64,000 bases of DNA from Kitasatospora terrestris (GCF_039542905.1 NZ_BAABIS010000001.1:5270001-5334000); one strand, 5' to 3'. Positions 47,060-56,116 are shown, counted from the first letter of the stretch. The notes: generated from the letters alone by a model not told the origin. A program made the numbers and translations.

Positions 47060-47437
47060 TCAGCCGCCGATGAAGGCGGTGTACTCCTCGGCGCTGAGCA
47101 GCTTGTCGGTGGCCTCGACGCGGACCTTGAACAGCCAGGCGCCCTCGAAGGCCTCCGCGTTCACCAGCGCCGGGTCGTCGATGACGGCCTGGTTGACCTC
47201 GGTGACCTCGCCGGTGGCGGGGGAGAACAGGTCGCTGACCGACTTGGTGGACTCGAGCTCGCCACAGGTCTCACCCGCGGTGACGGTGTCGCCGACCTCC
47301 GGGAGCTGGACGTACACGATGTCGCCGAGGGCGTCGGCGGCGTGGGCGGTGATGCCGACGGTCGCGACGGCGCCCACCTCAGCGGTGGTCAGCCACTCGT
47401 GCTCCTCGGTGTACTGCAGGTGCGTGGGGTTGCTCAT
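47060..47437 (-). CDS. gcvH: Glycine cleavage system H protein
   Basis: Lipoyl carrier that shuttles the aminomethyl group from the P protein to GcvT; 125 residues. The lipoylation site is Lys65 in GELESTKSVSDLFSP, and the family start is visible in LQYTEEHEWL. The ATG is at 47437. The P protein (gcvP) is not in the window and must be encoded elsewhere, as is usual in Streptomyces. Located 78 bp after gcvT. Confidence 0.98.
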   Translation of the reverse strand: MSNPTHLQYTEEHEWLTTAEVGAVATVGITAHAADALGDIVYVQLPEVGDTVTAGETCGELESTKSVSDLFSPATGEVTEVNQAVIDDPALVNAEAFEGAWLFKVRVEATDKLLSAEEYTAFIGG

Positions 47438-47515
47438 GACGTCATTCTCCAGGATCGCAAGAGGGTAGGGCGGAGCCGTCCGCTGAGCGGACCGGGCAGT
47501 GAAGGGGGAGGAGGC

Positions 47516-48634
47516 TCAGCGGGCGCGCTTGTAGAACGGCAGCGCCACGACCTCGACCGGCTCGTGCTTGCCGCGCACGTCCACCGCGACCGCGGTGCCC
47601 GGCTCGGCGTGCGCGGCGTCCACGTACGCGATGGCGATCGGCTTGCCCAGGGTGGGGGAGGGCGAGCCGGAGGTGATGGTGCCGATCGGGGTGCCGTCGC
47701 CGGCGACCACGGTGTACTCGGCGCGCGGGACGCGCTTGCCGTCCGACACCAGGCCGACCAGCTTGCGCGGCGGGTTGGCCTCGGCCTGGGCGGCGGCGGC
47801 CTCCAGCGCCTTGCGGCCGACGAACTCGCCGCCGTTGGTGGTCTTGTCGAAGCGGACGACCCGGCCGAGGCCGGCGTCGAACGGGGTCAGCTCGGTGGTC
47901 AGCTCGTGGCCGTACAGCGGCATGCCGGCCTCCAGGCGCAGCGTGTCGCGGCAGGACAGGCCGCACGGCACCAGGCCCTTGTCGGCGCCGGCCTCGGTGA
48001 GGGCGGTCCACAGGTGCGCGGCGTCGGCCGGGGCGCAGAAGATCTCGAAGCCGTCCTCGCCGGTGTAGCCGGTGCGGGCCAGCCAGACGTCCTTGCCGGC
48101 CACGGTGGCGGGCAGCAGGGCGTAGTACTTGAGGCCGGGCAGGTCGGCGTCGGTGACCGAGCCGAGGATGCCGTTGGCCTCCGGGCCCTGGACGGCGATC
48201 AGCGCGTAGGCGTCGCGGTCGTCGCGGACCTGGACGTCGAAGCCCTCGGTGCGGGCGGCCAGCGCGTCCAGCACCACCTGGGCGTTGGAGGCGTTGGCGA
48301 CCACCATGTACTCGTTCTCGGCGGTCCGGTAGACGATCAGGTCGTCCAGGATGCCGCCGTCCTCGCGGCAGATCATGGTGTAGCGGGCGCGCAGCACGCC
48401 GAGCGCCGAGATGAAGCCGACCAGCGCGTGGTCCAGGAACTCGCCGGCCTGCGGACCGGAGACGGTGATCTCGCCCATGTGCGAGAGGTCGAAGAGGCCG
48501 GCCTTCGTGCGGACCGCGAGGTGCTCCTCGCGCTCGCTGCCGTAGCGCAGCGGCATGTCCCAGCCGGCGAAGTCGGTCATGGTGGCACCGAGCGACCGGT
48601 GCAGAGCGTCGAGCGCGGTGAGGCGGAGGGACAT
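47516..48634 (-). CDS. gcvT: Glycine cleavage system aminomethyltransferase (T protein)
   Basis: Releases ammonia from the aminomethyl-lipoyl H protein and passes the methylene to tetrahydrofolate; 372 residues. Motifs are ATMTDFAGWDMPLRYGSERE, GLFDLSHMGEI, ARTGYTGEDGFEIF and GLSCRDTLRLEAGMPLYGHE, with the C-terminal barrel. The ATG at 48634 follows AAGGAG by ten bases; upstream in-frame ATGs overlap that site or the riboswitch leader. First gene of the operon, directly behind the glycine riboswitch. Confidence 0.98.
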   Translation of the reverse strand: MSLRLTALDALHRSLGATMTDFAGWDMPLRYGSEREEHLAVRTKAGLFDLSHMGEITVSGPQAGEFLDHALVGFISALGVLRARYTMICREDGGILDDLIVYRTAENEYMVVANASNAQVVLDALAARTEGFDVQVRDDRDAYALIAVQGPEANGILGSVTDADLPGLKYYALLPATVAGKDVWLARTGYTGEDGFEIFCAPADAAHLWTALTEAGADKGLVPCGLSCRDTLRLEAGMPLYGHELTTELTPFDAGLGRVVRFDKTTNGGEFVGRKALEAAAAQAEANPPRKLVGLVSDGKRVPRAEYTVVAGDGTPIGTITSGSPSPTLGKPIAIAYVDAAHAEPGTAVAVDVRGKHEPVEVVALPFYKRAR

Positions 48635-48671
48635 GACGGCAGGGCTCCTTGGCTGCATATGGGCATGCGGG

Positions 48672-48890
48672 GGTGGAGTCTCCCCGTCTGTCGTCACAAC
48701 CTGAGAGCTTCACCGCATCCAAGGATGGCGGCTTGCACCGTGGGTGGGCGCACGGCGCGGCCGTGTCCACTTTCCAGATGTGCCTCGCCCGTGCGGTATG
48801 GGTGCCTGAGAGATTCCGGGGAGGACTTGCTCCTTCGGCGCCGGTCGCGCCCCCGACAGGGGCGTTCCGGCTCTCCCGCGCGGGTTCGAG
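48672..48890 (-). ncRNA. Glycine riboswitch (gcvT element), apparently tandem aptamers
   Basis: On the minus strand, aptamer 1 (about 48885 to 48795) shows GCGGGAGAGCC, then GCGCCGAAGGAGCAAG, then GGAATCTCTCAGGCACC, the standard glycine-riboswitch core order. Aptamer 2 (about 48785 to 48675) keeps the 3' core GGTGAAGCTCTCAGGTT, followed by a GACAGACGGGGAGA segment, but its 5' half (GGAAAGTGG, CGGTGCAAG) is diverged. In Streptomyces griseus, glycine riboswitches upstream of gcv genes turn expression on when glycine is high. The ribosome site of gcvT lies within about 30 bp of the 3' end. Confidence 0.92.
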
Positions 48891-48999
48891 CGGCCAGTAT
48901 GAAGTTCGGCGCGCACATCATGGCATGCCCGGCGCCCGATGGGGGAGTGCACCCCGGCGGATACGCTTCTCGCAGCAGTGGATCTGAAGGGGTGGACCG

Positions 49000-49767
49000 A
49001 TGGATTTCCCGGTGGGTGAGGCTCCGCAGGGCGGCGCGTGGCCGGCCAACGAGCTGGAGCAGGTGCTCACCGCGGCGCTCGGCGATCCGGGGGCGACGCC
49101 CCGGGTGGTCGAGGTGCTGGGCCGCAGCCAGGTGTGGATCCCGCTGCCGGCGGGCGCGGACCCGCAGGGCGAGTCGCTGGACCTGCCGACCATCGAGCTG
49201 GCCGGTGCGCCGTACGTCCCGGTGTTCTCCTCGCAGGAGGTGTTCCTGCAGCACGCGCCCGGCATGGCCTTCGCGGTCGCCCCGATGTGGGAGTTCGCCC
49301 GCGGCCTGCCGCTGGGCATCGGCATCGCGGTCAACCCGGAGGCCCCGGTGGGCATCCCGGTGCCGCCGGAGGGCGTGGGCGAGCTGCGCCGCGGCCCGCA
49401 GGGCGACCGCTGGGCGGCCGAGGGGGTCCAGGAGGGGGCCCGGGTGGCGCTCAAGGAGCCCGAGCCGCACCAGGAGCCGTTCGCCTTCCTGGCCGCCGTG
49501 ACCACCGAACTCACCGCGATCCCGGGCGTGCTGACGGCGCGTCGGGCGCTGGCCCGGGTGGAGGGCGAGCCGACCCTGCTGTACGTCGGCGTCCAGCTGG
49601 ACCCGGCGCTGCCGGCCGACCCCGCGGAGGTCAACCAGGCGCTCGGCCGGGCGCTGGGAACCGCCGCCCCGGCCTGGCGCGTCAACCTGGTGCTGTTGGA
49701 CCTGGTCGCCGACCCGGTGGTCGAGTGGCTGCTGACCCGGGTGCAGCCGTTCTACGTCCGGCAATGA
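49000..49767 (+). CDS. SseB-family protein (enhanced serine sensitivity), copy 1
   Basis: This 255-residue soluble acidic protein has an SseB N-terminal-type domain (about 15-125: NELEQVLTAALGDPGATPRV, then PYVPVFSSQEVFLQHAPGMA, then IAVNPEAPVGIPVPPEGV) and an SseB C-terminal-type domain (about 140-250: ALKEPEPHQEPFAFLAAVTT to LVLLDLVADPVVEWLLTRVQ). The family takes its name from E. coli sseB, linked to serine sensitivity, but the biochemistry is not established. The ATG at 49000 follows GAAGGGG. It is divergent from the glycine-riboswitch operon across 365 bp and followed by a second SseB-type gene after 106 bp. Confidence 0.88.
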   Translation: MDFPVGEAPQGGAWPANELEQVLTAALGDPGATPRVVEVLGRSQVWIPLPAGADPQGESLDLPTIELAGAPYVPVFSSQEVFLQHAPGMAFAVAPMWEFARGLPLGIGIAVNPEAPVGIPVPPEGVGELRRGPQGDRWAAEGVQEGARVALKEPEPHQEPFAFLAAVTTELTAIPGVLTARRALARVEGEPTLLYVGVQLDPALPADPAEVNQALGRALGTAAPAWRVNLVLLDLVADPVVEWLLTRVQPFYVRQ

Positions 49768-49873
49768 CGGGGCGGCGGCGGTGACCGGCCAGTAGGGGGA
49801 CGGCGGCATGACGAGTGTCCGGCCCGCCCCATAGGGTTGGCCCGACACCGCAGGGCGGACGGAAGAGGGCGAC

Positions 49874-50725
49874 GTGACGGGAGCAGCCGGCGACCCGGGC
49901 GCGATCGAGCGCGCCCTCAGAGAGGTCGCACCGGAGCGCTGGGCGGCGTACGAGACGCTGCTGCGGGCGCTCGCCGAGGGCAGGGTCTGGATGCTGCTCT
50001 GGCACGGCACGCCCGGCAGCCCGGACGCCCAGTACGGGAACATGGAGATCGGCGGGATGGGGTACGCCCCGTGCGTCACCTCGCCCGAGCAGTTGGCGGC
50101 CAGCGGCTGGTCCCGCGGCCACGAGGTGATCTCCGGCCTGGAGATCGCCAACGCGCTGTACCGCACCCGCTGGGGCCTGTGGCTGGACCCGCACCGCCCG
50201 GGCGGCGGCGTCGGCATCCCCTGGGCGGACCTGCGCCGGGTCGCGGTCGGCCTGGACCGGCTGCCGGCCGGCCCGCTGCGGATCTCCGAGCCCCAGCTGC
50301 CGGCCCCGGCGTTCTACGCGGTGCTGCAGCAGCAGGCCGGCGAGGTCCGCCCGCTGCGCTCGCTGCGGGTGGCCTGGGTGCAGCCGGCCCTGGGCGAGCC
50401 CTACCTGGCGGTCGGGCTGGACCTGTACGACACCTCGCCGCCGTCGATCGAGGCCGCCCGGGCCCTGGTGCTGCGCGCGGCCGCGCAGGCGCCGGACGTG
50501 CCGGCGGTGTCGACCGTGATGCTGGCGGACGAGTTCGACCCGGTCGCGATGTGGATGTGGGCCCACGGGCGCCCGGTGTTCGACCGGGGCGCGCAGTACG
50601 GCGGCGCGCCGGGCCAGGCCGGGCACCCGCAGTCGCACGCCGGTTTCGGTTACTCAGCGCCACCGCAGCAGGCGCCCGCGCCGGGCTGGCCGCAGCAGCC
50701 GTGGCCGGGTTATCCGGGCCGCTGA
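49874..50725 (+). CDS. SseB-family protein, copy 2
   Basis: This 283-residue relative of the preceding gene has an SseB-like N-terminal domain (about 10-140, containing ALAEGRVWMLLWHGTPGSPD and YRTRWGLWLDPHRPGGGVGI) and a C-terminal-type domain (about 140-235, RSLRVAWVQPALGEPYLAVG). It adds a disordered Gly/Gln/Pro tail (about 238-283). The GTG at 49874 lies 11 bp after GAAGAGGG. It probably shares a promoter with copy 1. The strong terminator at 50739-50774 ends the unit. Possible links to serine tolerance or, in many actinobacteria, to type VII secretion loci are not supported by other genes here. Confidence 0.85.
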   Translation: MTGAAGDPGAIERALREVAPERWAAYETLLRALAEGRVWMLLWHGTPGSPDAQYGNMEIGGMGYAPCVTSPEQLAASGWSRGHEVISGLEIANALYRTRWGLWLDPHRPGGGVGIPWADLRRVAVGLDRLPAGPLRISEPQLPAPAFYAVLQQQAGEVRPLRSLRVAWVQPALGEPYLAVGLDLYDTSPPSIEAARALVLRAAAQAPDVPAVSTVMLADEFDPVAMWMWAHGRPVFDRGAQYGGAPGQAGHPQSHAGFGYSAPPQQAPAPGWPQQPWPGYPGR

Positions 50726-50738
50726 AAAACCTTCGTAC

Positions 50739-50774
50739 ACCCCCGCATTGACCTTTTGTCAGGTCGGCGGGGGT
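50739..50774 (+). terminator. Intrinsic terminator after SseB pair
   Basis: ACCCCCGC (50739-50746) pairs with GCGGGGGT (50767-50774), with a nested GACCT/AGGTC helix. It ends in GGTTTCT. Confidence 0.9.
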
Positions 50775-50967
50775 TTCTGCTGCCCGGGCCGCCACCTGGC
50801 ACTTTTCCGCCACTGGCGAGGTCTCGTCAGCGTGCGTCTTGACGGACATGTAACACGTGTGTGAAGAGCGATATACCGCAGCAACGATCGTGCATGCCGC
50901 CAGATCACGGTTGGGCATCTCTCCTCGATGGGGGCTGGCGCCCGGTGCTCGCCATGACAGAGAGTGC

Positions 50968-50989
50968 TGCGCAACCCGCCTGTTGCGCA
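50968..50989. promoter_or_regulatory. Candidate operator TGCGCAAC-N6-GTTGCGCA
   Basis: A perfect 8-bp inverted repeat with a 6-bp spacer, 132 bp upstream of the first importer gene. It is the most symmetrical element in this gap and probably an operator; the regulator is unknown. Confidence 0.45.
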
Positions 50990-51120
50990 CATCGCACGAA
51001 CTTCTGCACCGCCGCTAGGTGTTCGGCACCACCGCAATCCGCACAGCACTGCACCGCACCCGTTGCAACCGCTGCGACTCCGTGGGCCGGCCACCGTCGG
51101 CGAGGGGAACGAACTGACTC

Positions 51121-52104
51121 ATGACCACACCCACCGAGACCATCGGCGCCGAAGCCGAGCCGGTCGCCGCCGCGGCCAAGCAGATCGAGGGCCGCTCGCT
51201 CGGCCGGATCGCCTGGACCCGCTTCAAGCGTGACAAGGCCGCCCTCGCCGGCGGCGTGGTGGTGATCCTGCTGGTGCTGCTCGCGGTGCTGGCCAAGCCG
51301 ATCGAGGCCGTCTTCGGGCTCGACCCGAACAAGTTCAACCAGGACCTGCTGGACGCCAACCTGGGCGGCATCCCGGCCGGCGACTTCGGCGGGATGAGCT
51401 GGAGCCACCCGCTCGGCATCGACGTCCAGTACGGACGCGACATCATGACCCGCATCATCGAGGGCTCCTGGGTGTCGCTGCTGGTCGCCTTCTGCGCCAC
51501 CGTGCTCTCCAACGTGATCGGCACCGCGCTCGGCATCATCGCCGGCTACTACGGCGGCCGGGTCGACACCGTGATCAGCCGGCTGATGGACATGTTCCTG
51601 GCCTTCCCGCTGCTGCTCTTCGCGATCGCCATCTCGGCCTCGCTCAAGGACGGCGCCTTCGGCCTGCACGGCACGCCGCTGCACATCGCGGTGCTGATCT
51701 TCGTGATCGGCTTCTTCAACTGGCCGTACATCGGCCGGATCGTCCGCGGCCAGACCCTCTCGCTGCGCGAGCGCGAGTTCGTCTTCGCGGCCCGCAGCCT
51801 GGGCGCCCGGACGCCGTTCATCCTGTTCCGGGAGCTGCTCCCGAACCTGGTCGGCCCGATCCTGGTCTACTCGACCCTGCTGATCCCGACCAACATCCTC
51901 TTCGAGGCCGGCCTGAGCTTCCTCGGCGTCGGCGTCGAGCCGCCGCAGGCCTCATGGGGCGGCATGCTCGCGGACGCGATCGTGTACTACCAGGTGGACC
52001 CGCAGTTCATGCTCGTCCCCGGCCTGGCGATCTTCGTCACGGTGCTCGCCTTCAACCTGCTGGGCGACGGGCTGCGAGACGCCCTCGACCCCAAGAACAA
52101 CTGA
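51121..52104 (+). CDS. Oligopeptide ABC importer permease (DppC/OppC type)
   Basis: This 327-residue inner-membrane permease has an N-terminal helix (about 40-60, LAGGVVVILLVLLAVLA) and a characteristic periplasmic loop with HPLGIDVQYGRDIMTRIIEG. The BPD_transp_1 domain (about 115-320) has the EAA loop REREFVFAARSLGARTPFIL that contacts the ATPases. The ATG at 51121 follows GAGGGGAACGAACTGACTC. It is first of a five-gene unit in the order permease, binding protein, permease, ATPase, ATPase. This matches the unusual order of the Streptomyces bldK locus rather than the common binding-protein-first order. Confidence 0.95.
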   Translation: MTTPTETIGAEAEPVAAAAKQIEGRSLGRIAWTRFKRDKAALAGGVVVILLVLLAVLAKPIEAVFGLDPNKFNQDLLDANLGGIPAGDFGGMSWSHPLGIDVQYGRDIMTRIIEGSWVSLLVAFCATVLSNVIGTALGIIAGYYGGRVDTVISRLMDMFLAFPLLLFAIAISASLKDGAFGLHGTPLHIAVLIFVIGFFNWPYIGRIVRGQTLSLREREFVFAARSLGARTPFILFRELLPNLVGPILVYSTLLIPTNILFEAGLSFLGVGVEPPQASWGGMLADAIVYYQVDPQFMLVPGLAIFVTVLAFNLLGDGLRDALDPKNN

Positions 52105-52163
52105 CCTCGGGTCAGGTATCCACCGCCACCCTCGCTCCTAACGTCAAGGGGTTGATCTCTCCC

Positions 52164-53924
52164 ATGCGCAGGTCCCGTACCACCGCGCTGACCGCGCTCG
52201 CCGCGGCCACCGCCCTGGCCCTCACCGGCTGCTCGAGCAGCAAGGGCGGCAGCGGCGACTCCGGCGGCACCAAGGCCTCCGGTGCCAACGCGGCCACCAA
52301 GGCGGTCGTGAACGTCTCGGACAAGAAGGGCGGCACGGTTGTCTACGAGCACTCCGACGTGCCGGACTCCTTCGACCCGGGCAACACGTACTACGCGTAC
52401 ATGTACAACTTCTCGCGCCTGTACGGCCGCCCGCTGACCACCTTCCAGCCGGCCGCCGGCGAGGAGGGCAACAAGCTCGTCCCGGACCTGGCCGAGTCGC
52501 TGGGCAAGGTCAGCGCCGACGGTCTGACCTGGACCTACAAGCTGCGGGCGGGCCTGAAGTACGACGACGGCTCCGCGATCACCTCCAAGGACGTCAAGTA
52601 CGCGGTCGAGCGCTCCAACTTCGCGCCGGACGTGCTGTCCAACGGCCCGACCTACTTCCACGACCTCCTGGTGGACAACCCGGAGCCGTACCAGGGCCCG
52701 TACAAGGACAAGACCGGCGACCTGAAGTCGATCGAGACCCCGGACGACACCACCATCGTCTTCCACCTGAAGCAGCCGTTCGCGGACTTCGACTACCTGG
52801 TCTCCGCCCCGCAGACCGTGCCGGTCCCGCAGGCCAAGGACACCGGTGCGGACTACGTGAAGCACATCGTGTCCTCCGGCAGCTACAAGTTCGAGAGCTA
52901 CGAGGACGGCAAGGAGGTCGTGCTCGTCCAGAACACCAACTGGGACGCCAAGACCGACCCGATCCGCAAGCAGCTCGCCGACAAGATCCAGGTCAAGCTG
53001 AAGATCGCGCAGGCGACCATCGACCAGGACCTGCTGGCCGGCAACGCCCAGGTCGACCTGGCCGGCAAGGGCGTCGACCCGCAGACCCAGGCCAAGATCC
53101 TGCTCGACCCGAAGCTCAAGGAGTCGACCGACAACGCCTACGGCGGCCGTCTGGTCTACACCGCGATCAACACCAAGGTCGCGCCGTTCGACAACATCGA
53201 GTGCCGCAAGGCCGTCCAGTACGCGATCGACAAGGTCTCGGTGCAGACCGCGATCGGCGGCCCGATCCGCGGTGACATCGCCTCCACCGTGCTGCCCCCG
53301 GACATCCCGGGCCACCAGGACTTCAACCTCTACGAGACCGCCGGCAACAAGGGCGACGAGGCCAAGGCCAAGGAGGCCCTGAAGGCCTGCGGCAAGCCGG
53401 AGGGCTTCAAGACCAACATCATGGCCCGCCAGGACCGCTCGACCGAGGTCGCCTCGGCCACCGCGATCCAGGCGGCCCTGAAGAAGGTCGGCATCGAGGT
53501 CGAGATCCAGCAGTTCCCGCAGGGCAAGTACTTCTCGGACTTCGCCGGTGTCCCGGCGTACACCCAGGAGCACAACACCGGTCTGATCATGATGCAGTGG
53601 GGCGCCGACTGGCCGACCGGCTACGGCTTCCTGCAGCAGGTCGTCGACGGTGACGCCATCAAGAAGTCCGGCAACACCAACCTCTCGCAGCTGAACGACC
53701 CCGCGATCAACAAGCTGCTGGACGACGCGATCACCAACCCGGACCGGGCCGCCCGCGAGAAGATCTACGGCGACATCGACAAGAAGACCATGGAGGCCGC
53801 GGTCATCGTCCCGCTGACCTACTACAAGGTCTTCCTCTACCGCCCGGCCGGCGCCAGCAACCTGGGCTCCACCCCCGCCTTCTCGGGTCAGTACGACTAC
53901 CTGAACATCGGTCTCACCAAGTAA
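52164..53924 (+). CDS. Oligopeptide-binding lipoprotein (SBP_bac_5)
   Basis: This 586-residue solute-binding protein has a lipobox LTGC at Cys24 and then a Gly/Ser/Lys-rich tether. The SBP family 5 domain (about 75-580) contains DVPDSFDPGNTYYAYMYNFS, LVPDLAESLGKVSADGLTWT, RLVYTAINTKVAPFDNIECR and ALKKVGIEVEIQQFPQGKYF. It captures short peptides outside the cell for the two permeases. Lys-rich codon use and high AAG/GAC content are typical of highly expressed binding proteins. The ATG at 52164 is chosen as the first in-frame start of the signal peptide. Confidence 0.95.
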   Translation: MRRSRTTALTALAAATALALTGCSSSKGGSGDSGGTKASGANAATKAVVNVSDKKGGTVVYEHSDVPDSFDPGNTYYAYMYNFSRLYGRPLTTFQPAAGEEGNKLVPDLAESLGKVSADGLTWTYKLRAGLKYDDGSAITSKDVKYAVERSNFAPDVLSNGPTYFHDLLVDNPEPYQGPYKDKTGDLKSIETPDDTTIVFHLKQPFADFDYLVSAPQTVPVPQAKDTGADYVKHIVSSGSYKFESYEDGKEVVLVQNTNWDAKTDPIRKQLADKIQVKLKIAQATIDQDLLAGNAQVDLAGKGVDPQTQAKILLDPKLKESTDNAYGGRLVYTAINTKVAPFDNIECRKAVQYAIDKVSVQTAIGGPIRGDIASTVLPPDIPGHQDFNLYETAGNKGDEAKAKEALKACGKPEGFKTNIMARQDRSTEVASATAIQAALKKVGIEVEIQQFPQGKYFSDFAGVPAYTQEHNTGLIMMQWGADWPTGYGFLQQVVDGDAIKKSGNTNLSQLNDPAINKLLDDAITNPDRAAREKIYGDIDKKTMEAAVIVPLTYYKVFLYRPAGASNLGSTPAFSGQYDYLNIGLTK

Positions 53925-53978
53925 CTCCTGGCTCCAGACCCTGGCTCCACACCCCTGAAGGCAGGTGAAGGCAGCGGC

Positions 53979-54016
53979 GCCCGCCTCCGACCCGGACACC
54001 CCGGGCGGAGGCGGGC
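53979..54016 (+). terminator. Hairpin between binding-protein and permease genes
   Basis: GCCCGCCTCCG (53979-53989) pairs with CGGAGGCGGGC (54006-54016), with an inner CCCGG/CCGGG helix. In ABC operons such hairpins usually raise binding-protein mRNA relative to downstream genes. Confidence 0.65.
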
Positions 54017-54034
54017 CGCCGCGGCCGCACAACT

Positions 54035-55045
54035 ATGCTCGCCTACATCATCCGAAGGATCGCCGCAGCCGTCCTGCTGCTGCTGGTGGTCAGCGCGATC
54101 ACCTTCGCGATCTTCTTCGTGCTCCCGGCCCTGGCCGGTGAGACCACCGACCAGCTGGCCGCCCAGTACGTCGGCAAGAACCCGAGCGCCGAGGCGATCG
54201 CCGCAGTCAAGCAGAACCTCGGCTTCGACCAGCCGCTCTACGTCCAGTACGGGCGTTTCCTCAAGGGCCTGGTCAGCGGCGCCGAGTACCAGTTCGGCCC
54301 GGACCCGGTCACCTGCAACGTCCCCTGCTTCGGGTACTCGTTCAAGAACCACGTCGAGGTCTGGCCCGAGATCTCCTCCCGGATCCCGGTGACCTTCTCG
54401 CTGGCCATCGGCGCGGCCTTCATCTGGCTGCTCTCCGGTGTCGCCACCGGTGTGGTCTCGGCCCTGCGGCCGCGCTCGTTCTTCGACCGCGCCTCGATGG
54501 GCATCGCCCTGGCCGGCGTCTCCGCCCCGATCTTCTTCACCGGCCTGCTGGTGCAGTGGCTGTTCCACTACAAGTGGGTGGTCTTCGACAACATCGAGTA
54601 CGTCGAGTTCACCGAGGACCCGTTCGCCTGGGCCGGCCACCTGATGCTCGCCTGGATCTCGCTGGCCTTCCTGTACTCCGCGCTCTACGCCCGGCTCACC
54701 CGCGCCGGAATGCTGGAGACGATGAGCGAGGACTACATCCGCACCGCCCGGGCCAAGGGCCTGGACGAGAAGAAGGTCGTGGTCCGGCACGGTCTGCGCG
54801 CCGCGCTGACCCCGATCATCACCATCTTCGGCATGGACCTCGGCCTGCTGCTCGGCGGCGCCCTGATCACCGAGCAGGTCTTCTCGCTCAAGGGCATCGG
54901 CGCCTACGCCGTCCAGGCCATCGGCGAGAACGACCTCCCCAAGGTCCTCGGCGTCACCCTGGTCGCCGCCTTCTTCATCGTCATCTGCAACCTCCTGGTT
55001 GACCTCCTGTACGCCGCTGTCGACCCCCGCGTGAGGCTGTCATGA
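54035..55045 (+). CDS. Oligopeptide ABC importer permease (DppB/OppB type)
   Basis: This 336-residue permease has the typical first helix (MLAYIIRRIAAAVLLLLVVS), a long loop between helices 1 and 2 with QLAAQYVGKNPSAEAIAAVK, and the BPD_transp_1 domain (about 115-330) with the EAA loop EDYIRTARAKGLDEKKVVVR. The ATG at 54035 is 110 bp after the binding-protein gene, beyond the hairpin. It overlaps the next ATPase gene by 4 bp (ATGA). Confidence 0.96.
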   Translation: MLAYIIRRIAAAVLLLLVVSAITFAIFFVLPALAGETTDQLAAQYVGKNPSAEAIAAVKQNLGFDQPLYVQYGRFLKGLVSGAEYQFGPDPVTCNVPCFGYSFKNHVEVWPEISSRIPVTFSLAIGAAFIWLLSGVATGVVSALRPRSFFDRASMGIALAGVSAPIFFTGLLVQWLFHYKWVVFDNIEYVEFTEDPFAWAGHLMLAWISLAFLYSALYARLTRAGMLETMSEDYIRTARAKGLDEKKVVVRHGLRAALTPIITIFGMDLGLLLGGALITEQVFSLKGIGAYAVQAIGENDLPKVLGVTLVAAFFIVICNLLVDLLYAAVDPRVRLS

Positions 55046-56088
55046 TCGAGCCCGAGAAGCCGTCCTCCGGGGCCTTCCTCTCCGTCCGCGACCTGCGGAT
55101 CCACTTCGACACCGACGACGGCCTGGTCCGCTCGGTGGACGGGGTCAGCTTCGACCTGGAGCGCGGGAAGACCCTCGGCATCGTCGGCGAGTCCGGCTCC
55201 GGCAAGTCGGTCACCTCGCTCGGCATCATGGGCCTGCACAACTCCCGGCGGGCCCGGATCACCGGCCAGATCTGGCTCGACGGCGAGGAGCTGATCGCGG
55301 CCGGCCCCGAGCGGGTGCGCAAGCTGCGCGGCCGCGAGATGTCGATGATCTTCCAGGACCCGCTGACCGCGATGCACCCGTACTACACGGTCGGTCAGCA
55401 GATCGTGGAGGCCTACCGGGTGCACCACCCGGAGGTGAGGAAGAAGGACGCCCGCAAGCGCGCGGTCGAGATGCTCGACCGGGTCGGCATCCCGCAGCCC
55501 GACCGCCGGGTGGACGACTTCCCGCACCAGTTCTCCGGCGGCATGCGCCAGCGCGCGATGATCGCCATGGCCCTGGTCAACGACCCCTCGCTGCTGATCG
55601 CCGACGAGCCGACCACCGCGCTCGACGTCACCGTCCAGGCCCAGATCCTCGACCTGATCCGGGACCTGCAGCAGGAGTTCGGCTCCGCGGTCATCATCAT
55701 CACGCACGACCTCGGCGTGGTCGCCGAGCTGGCCGACGACATCCTGGTGATGTACGGCGGCAAGCCGGTCGAGCGCGGCCCCGCGGCCACCCTCTTCGAA
55801 TCCCCCGAGCACCCCTACACCTGGGGCCTGCTCGGCTCGATGCCCCGGCTCGACCGGGAGCTCCAGGACCGGCTGACCCCGGTCAAGGGCACCCCGCCGA
55901 GCCTGATCAACGTGCCGTCCGGCTGCGCCTTCCACCCGCGCTGCCCGTACGCCGAGCTCACCGGCGGGCGGTCCACCAGCGAGCTGCCGGTGCTGGCCGA
56001 GGCCGCGCCCCGGCACCACGCCGCCTGCCACCTGCCGATCGCCGAACGCCACCGGATCTTCACCGAAGAGATCGCGCCCCGGCTGTGA
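55042..56088 (+). CDS. Oligopeptide ABC importer ATPase (DppD type)
   Basis: This 348-residue cytoplasmic ATPase has Walker A GESGSGKSVTSLG, Q-loop MIFQDPLTAMHPY, signature FSGGMRQRAMIAMAL, Walker B LLIADEPTTALD and an H-loop in IIITHDLGVVAEL. The C-terminal oligo_HPY region is CAFHPRCPYAELTGG, with Cys residues as in homologues that bind an Fe-S cluster. The ATG at 55042 overlaps the upstream permease. It pairs with the DppF-type subunit to power import. Confidence 0.97.
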   Translation: MIEPEKPSSGAFLSVRDLRIHFDTDDGLVRSVDGVSFDLERGKTLGIVGESGSGKSVTSLGIMGLHNSRRARITGQIWLDGEELIAAGPERVRKLRGREMSMIFQDPLTAMHPYYTVGQQIVEAYRVHHPEVRKKDARKRAVEMLDRVGIPQPDRRVDDFPHQFSGGMRQRAMIAMALVNDPSLLIADEPTTALDVTVQAQILDLIRDLQQEFGSAVIIITHDLGVVAELADDILVMYGGKPVERGPAATLFESPEHPYTWGLLGSMPRLDRELQDRLTPVKGTPPSLINVPSGCAFHPRCPYAELTGGRSTSELPVLAEAAPRHHAACHLPIAERHRIFTEEIAPRL

Positions 56089-56116
56089 GCACGTACCACC
56101 CACTTGGAGACAACCG

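Larger units (their letters stand above)
50726..51120. other. Promoter region of oligopeptide ABC operon
   Basis: This 395-bp gap starts with the SseB-unit terminator (50739-50774). The part at 50820-51020 is AT-richer and includes a TGCGCAAC-N6-GTTGCGCA dyad (50968-50989). No tRNA or gene is seen. Confidence 0.5.

Noticed and set aside
50775..51120. tRNA gene in the gap before the oligopeptide importer
   Set aside because: Searched for a T-arm GTTCGA-type core and a closing acceptor stem; none fits.
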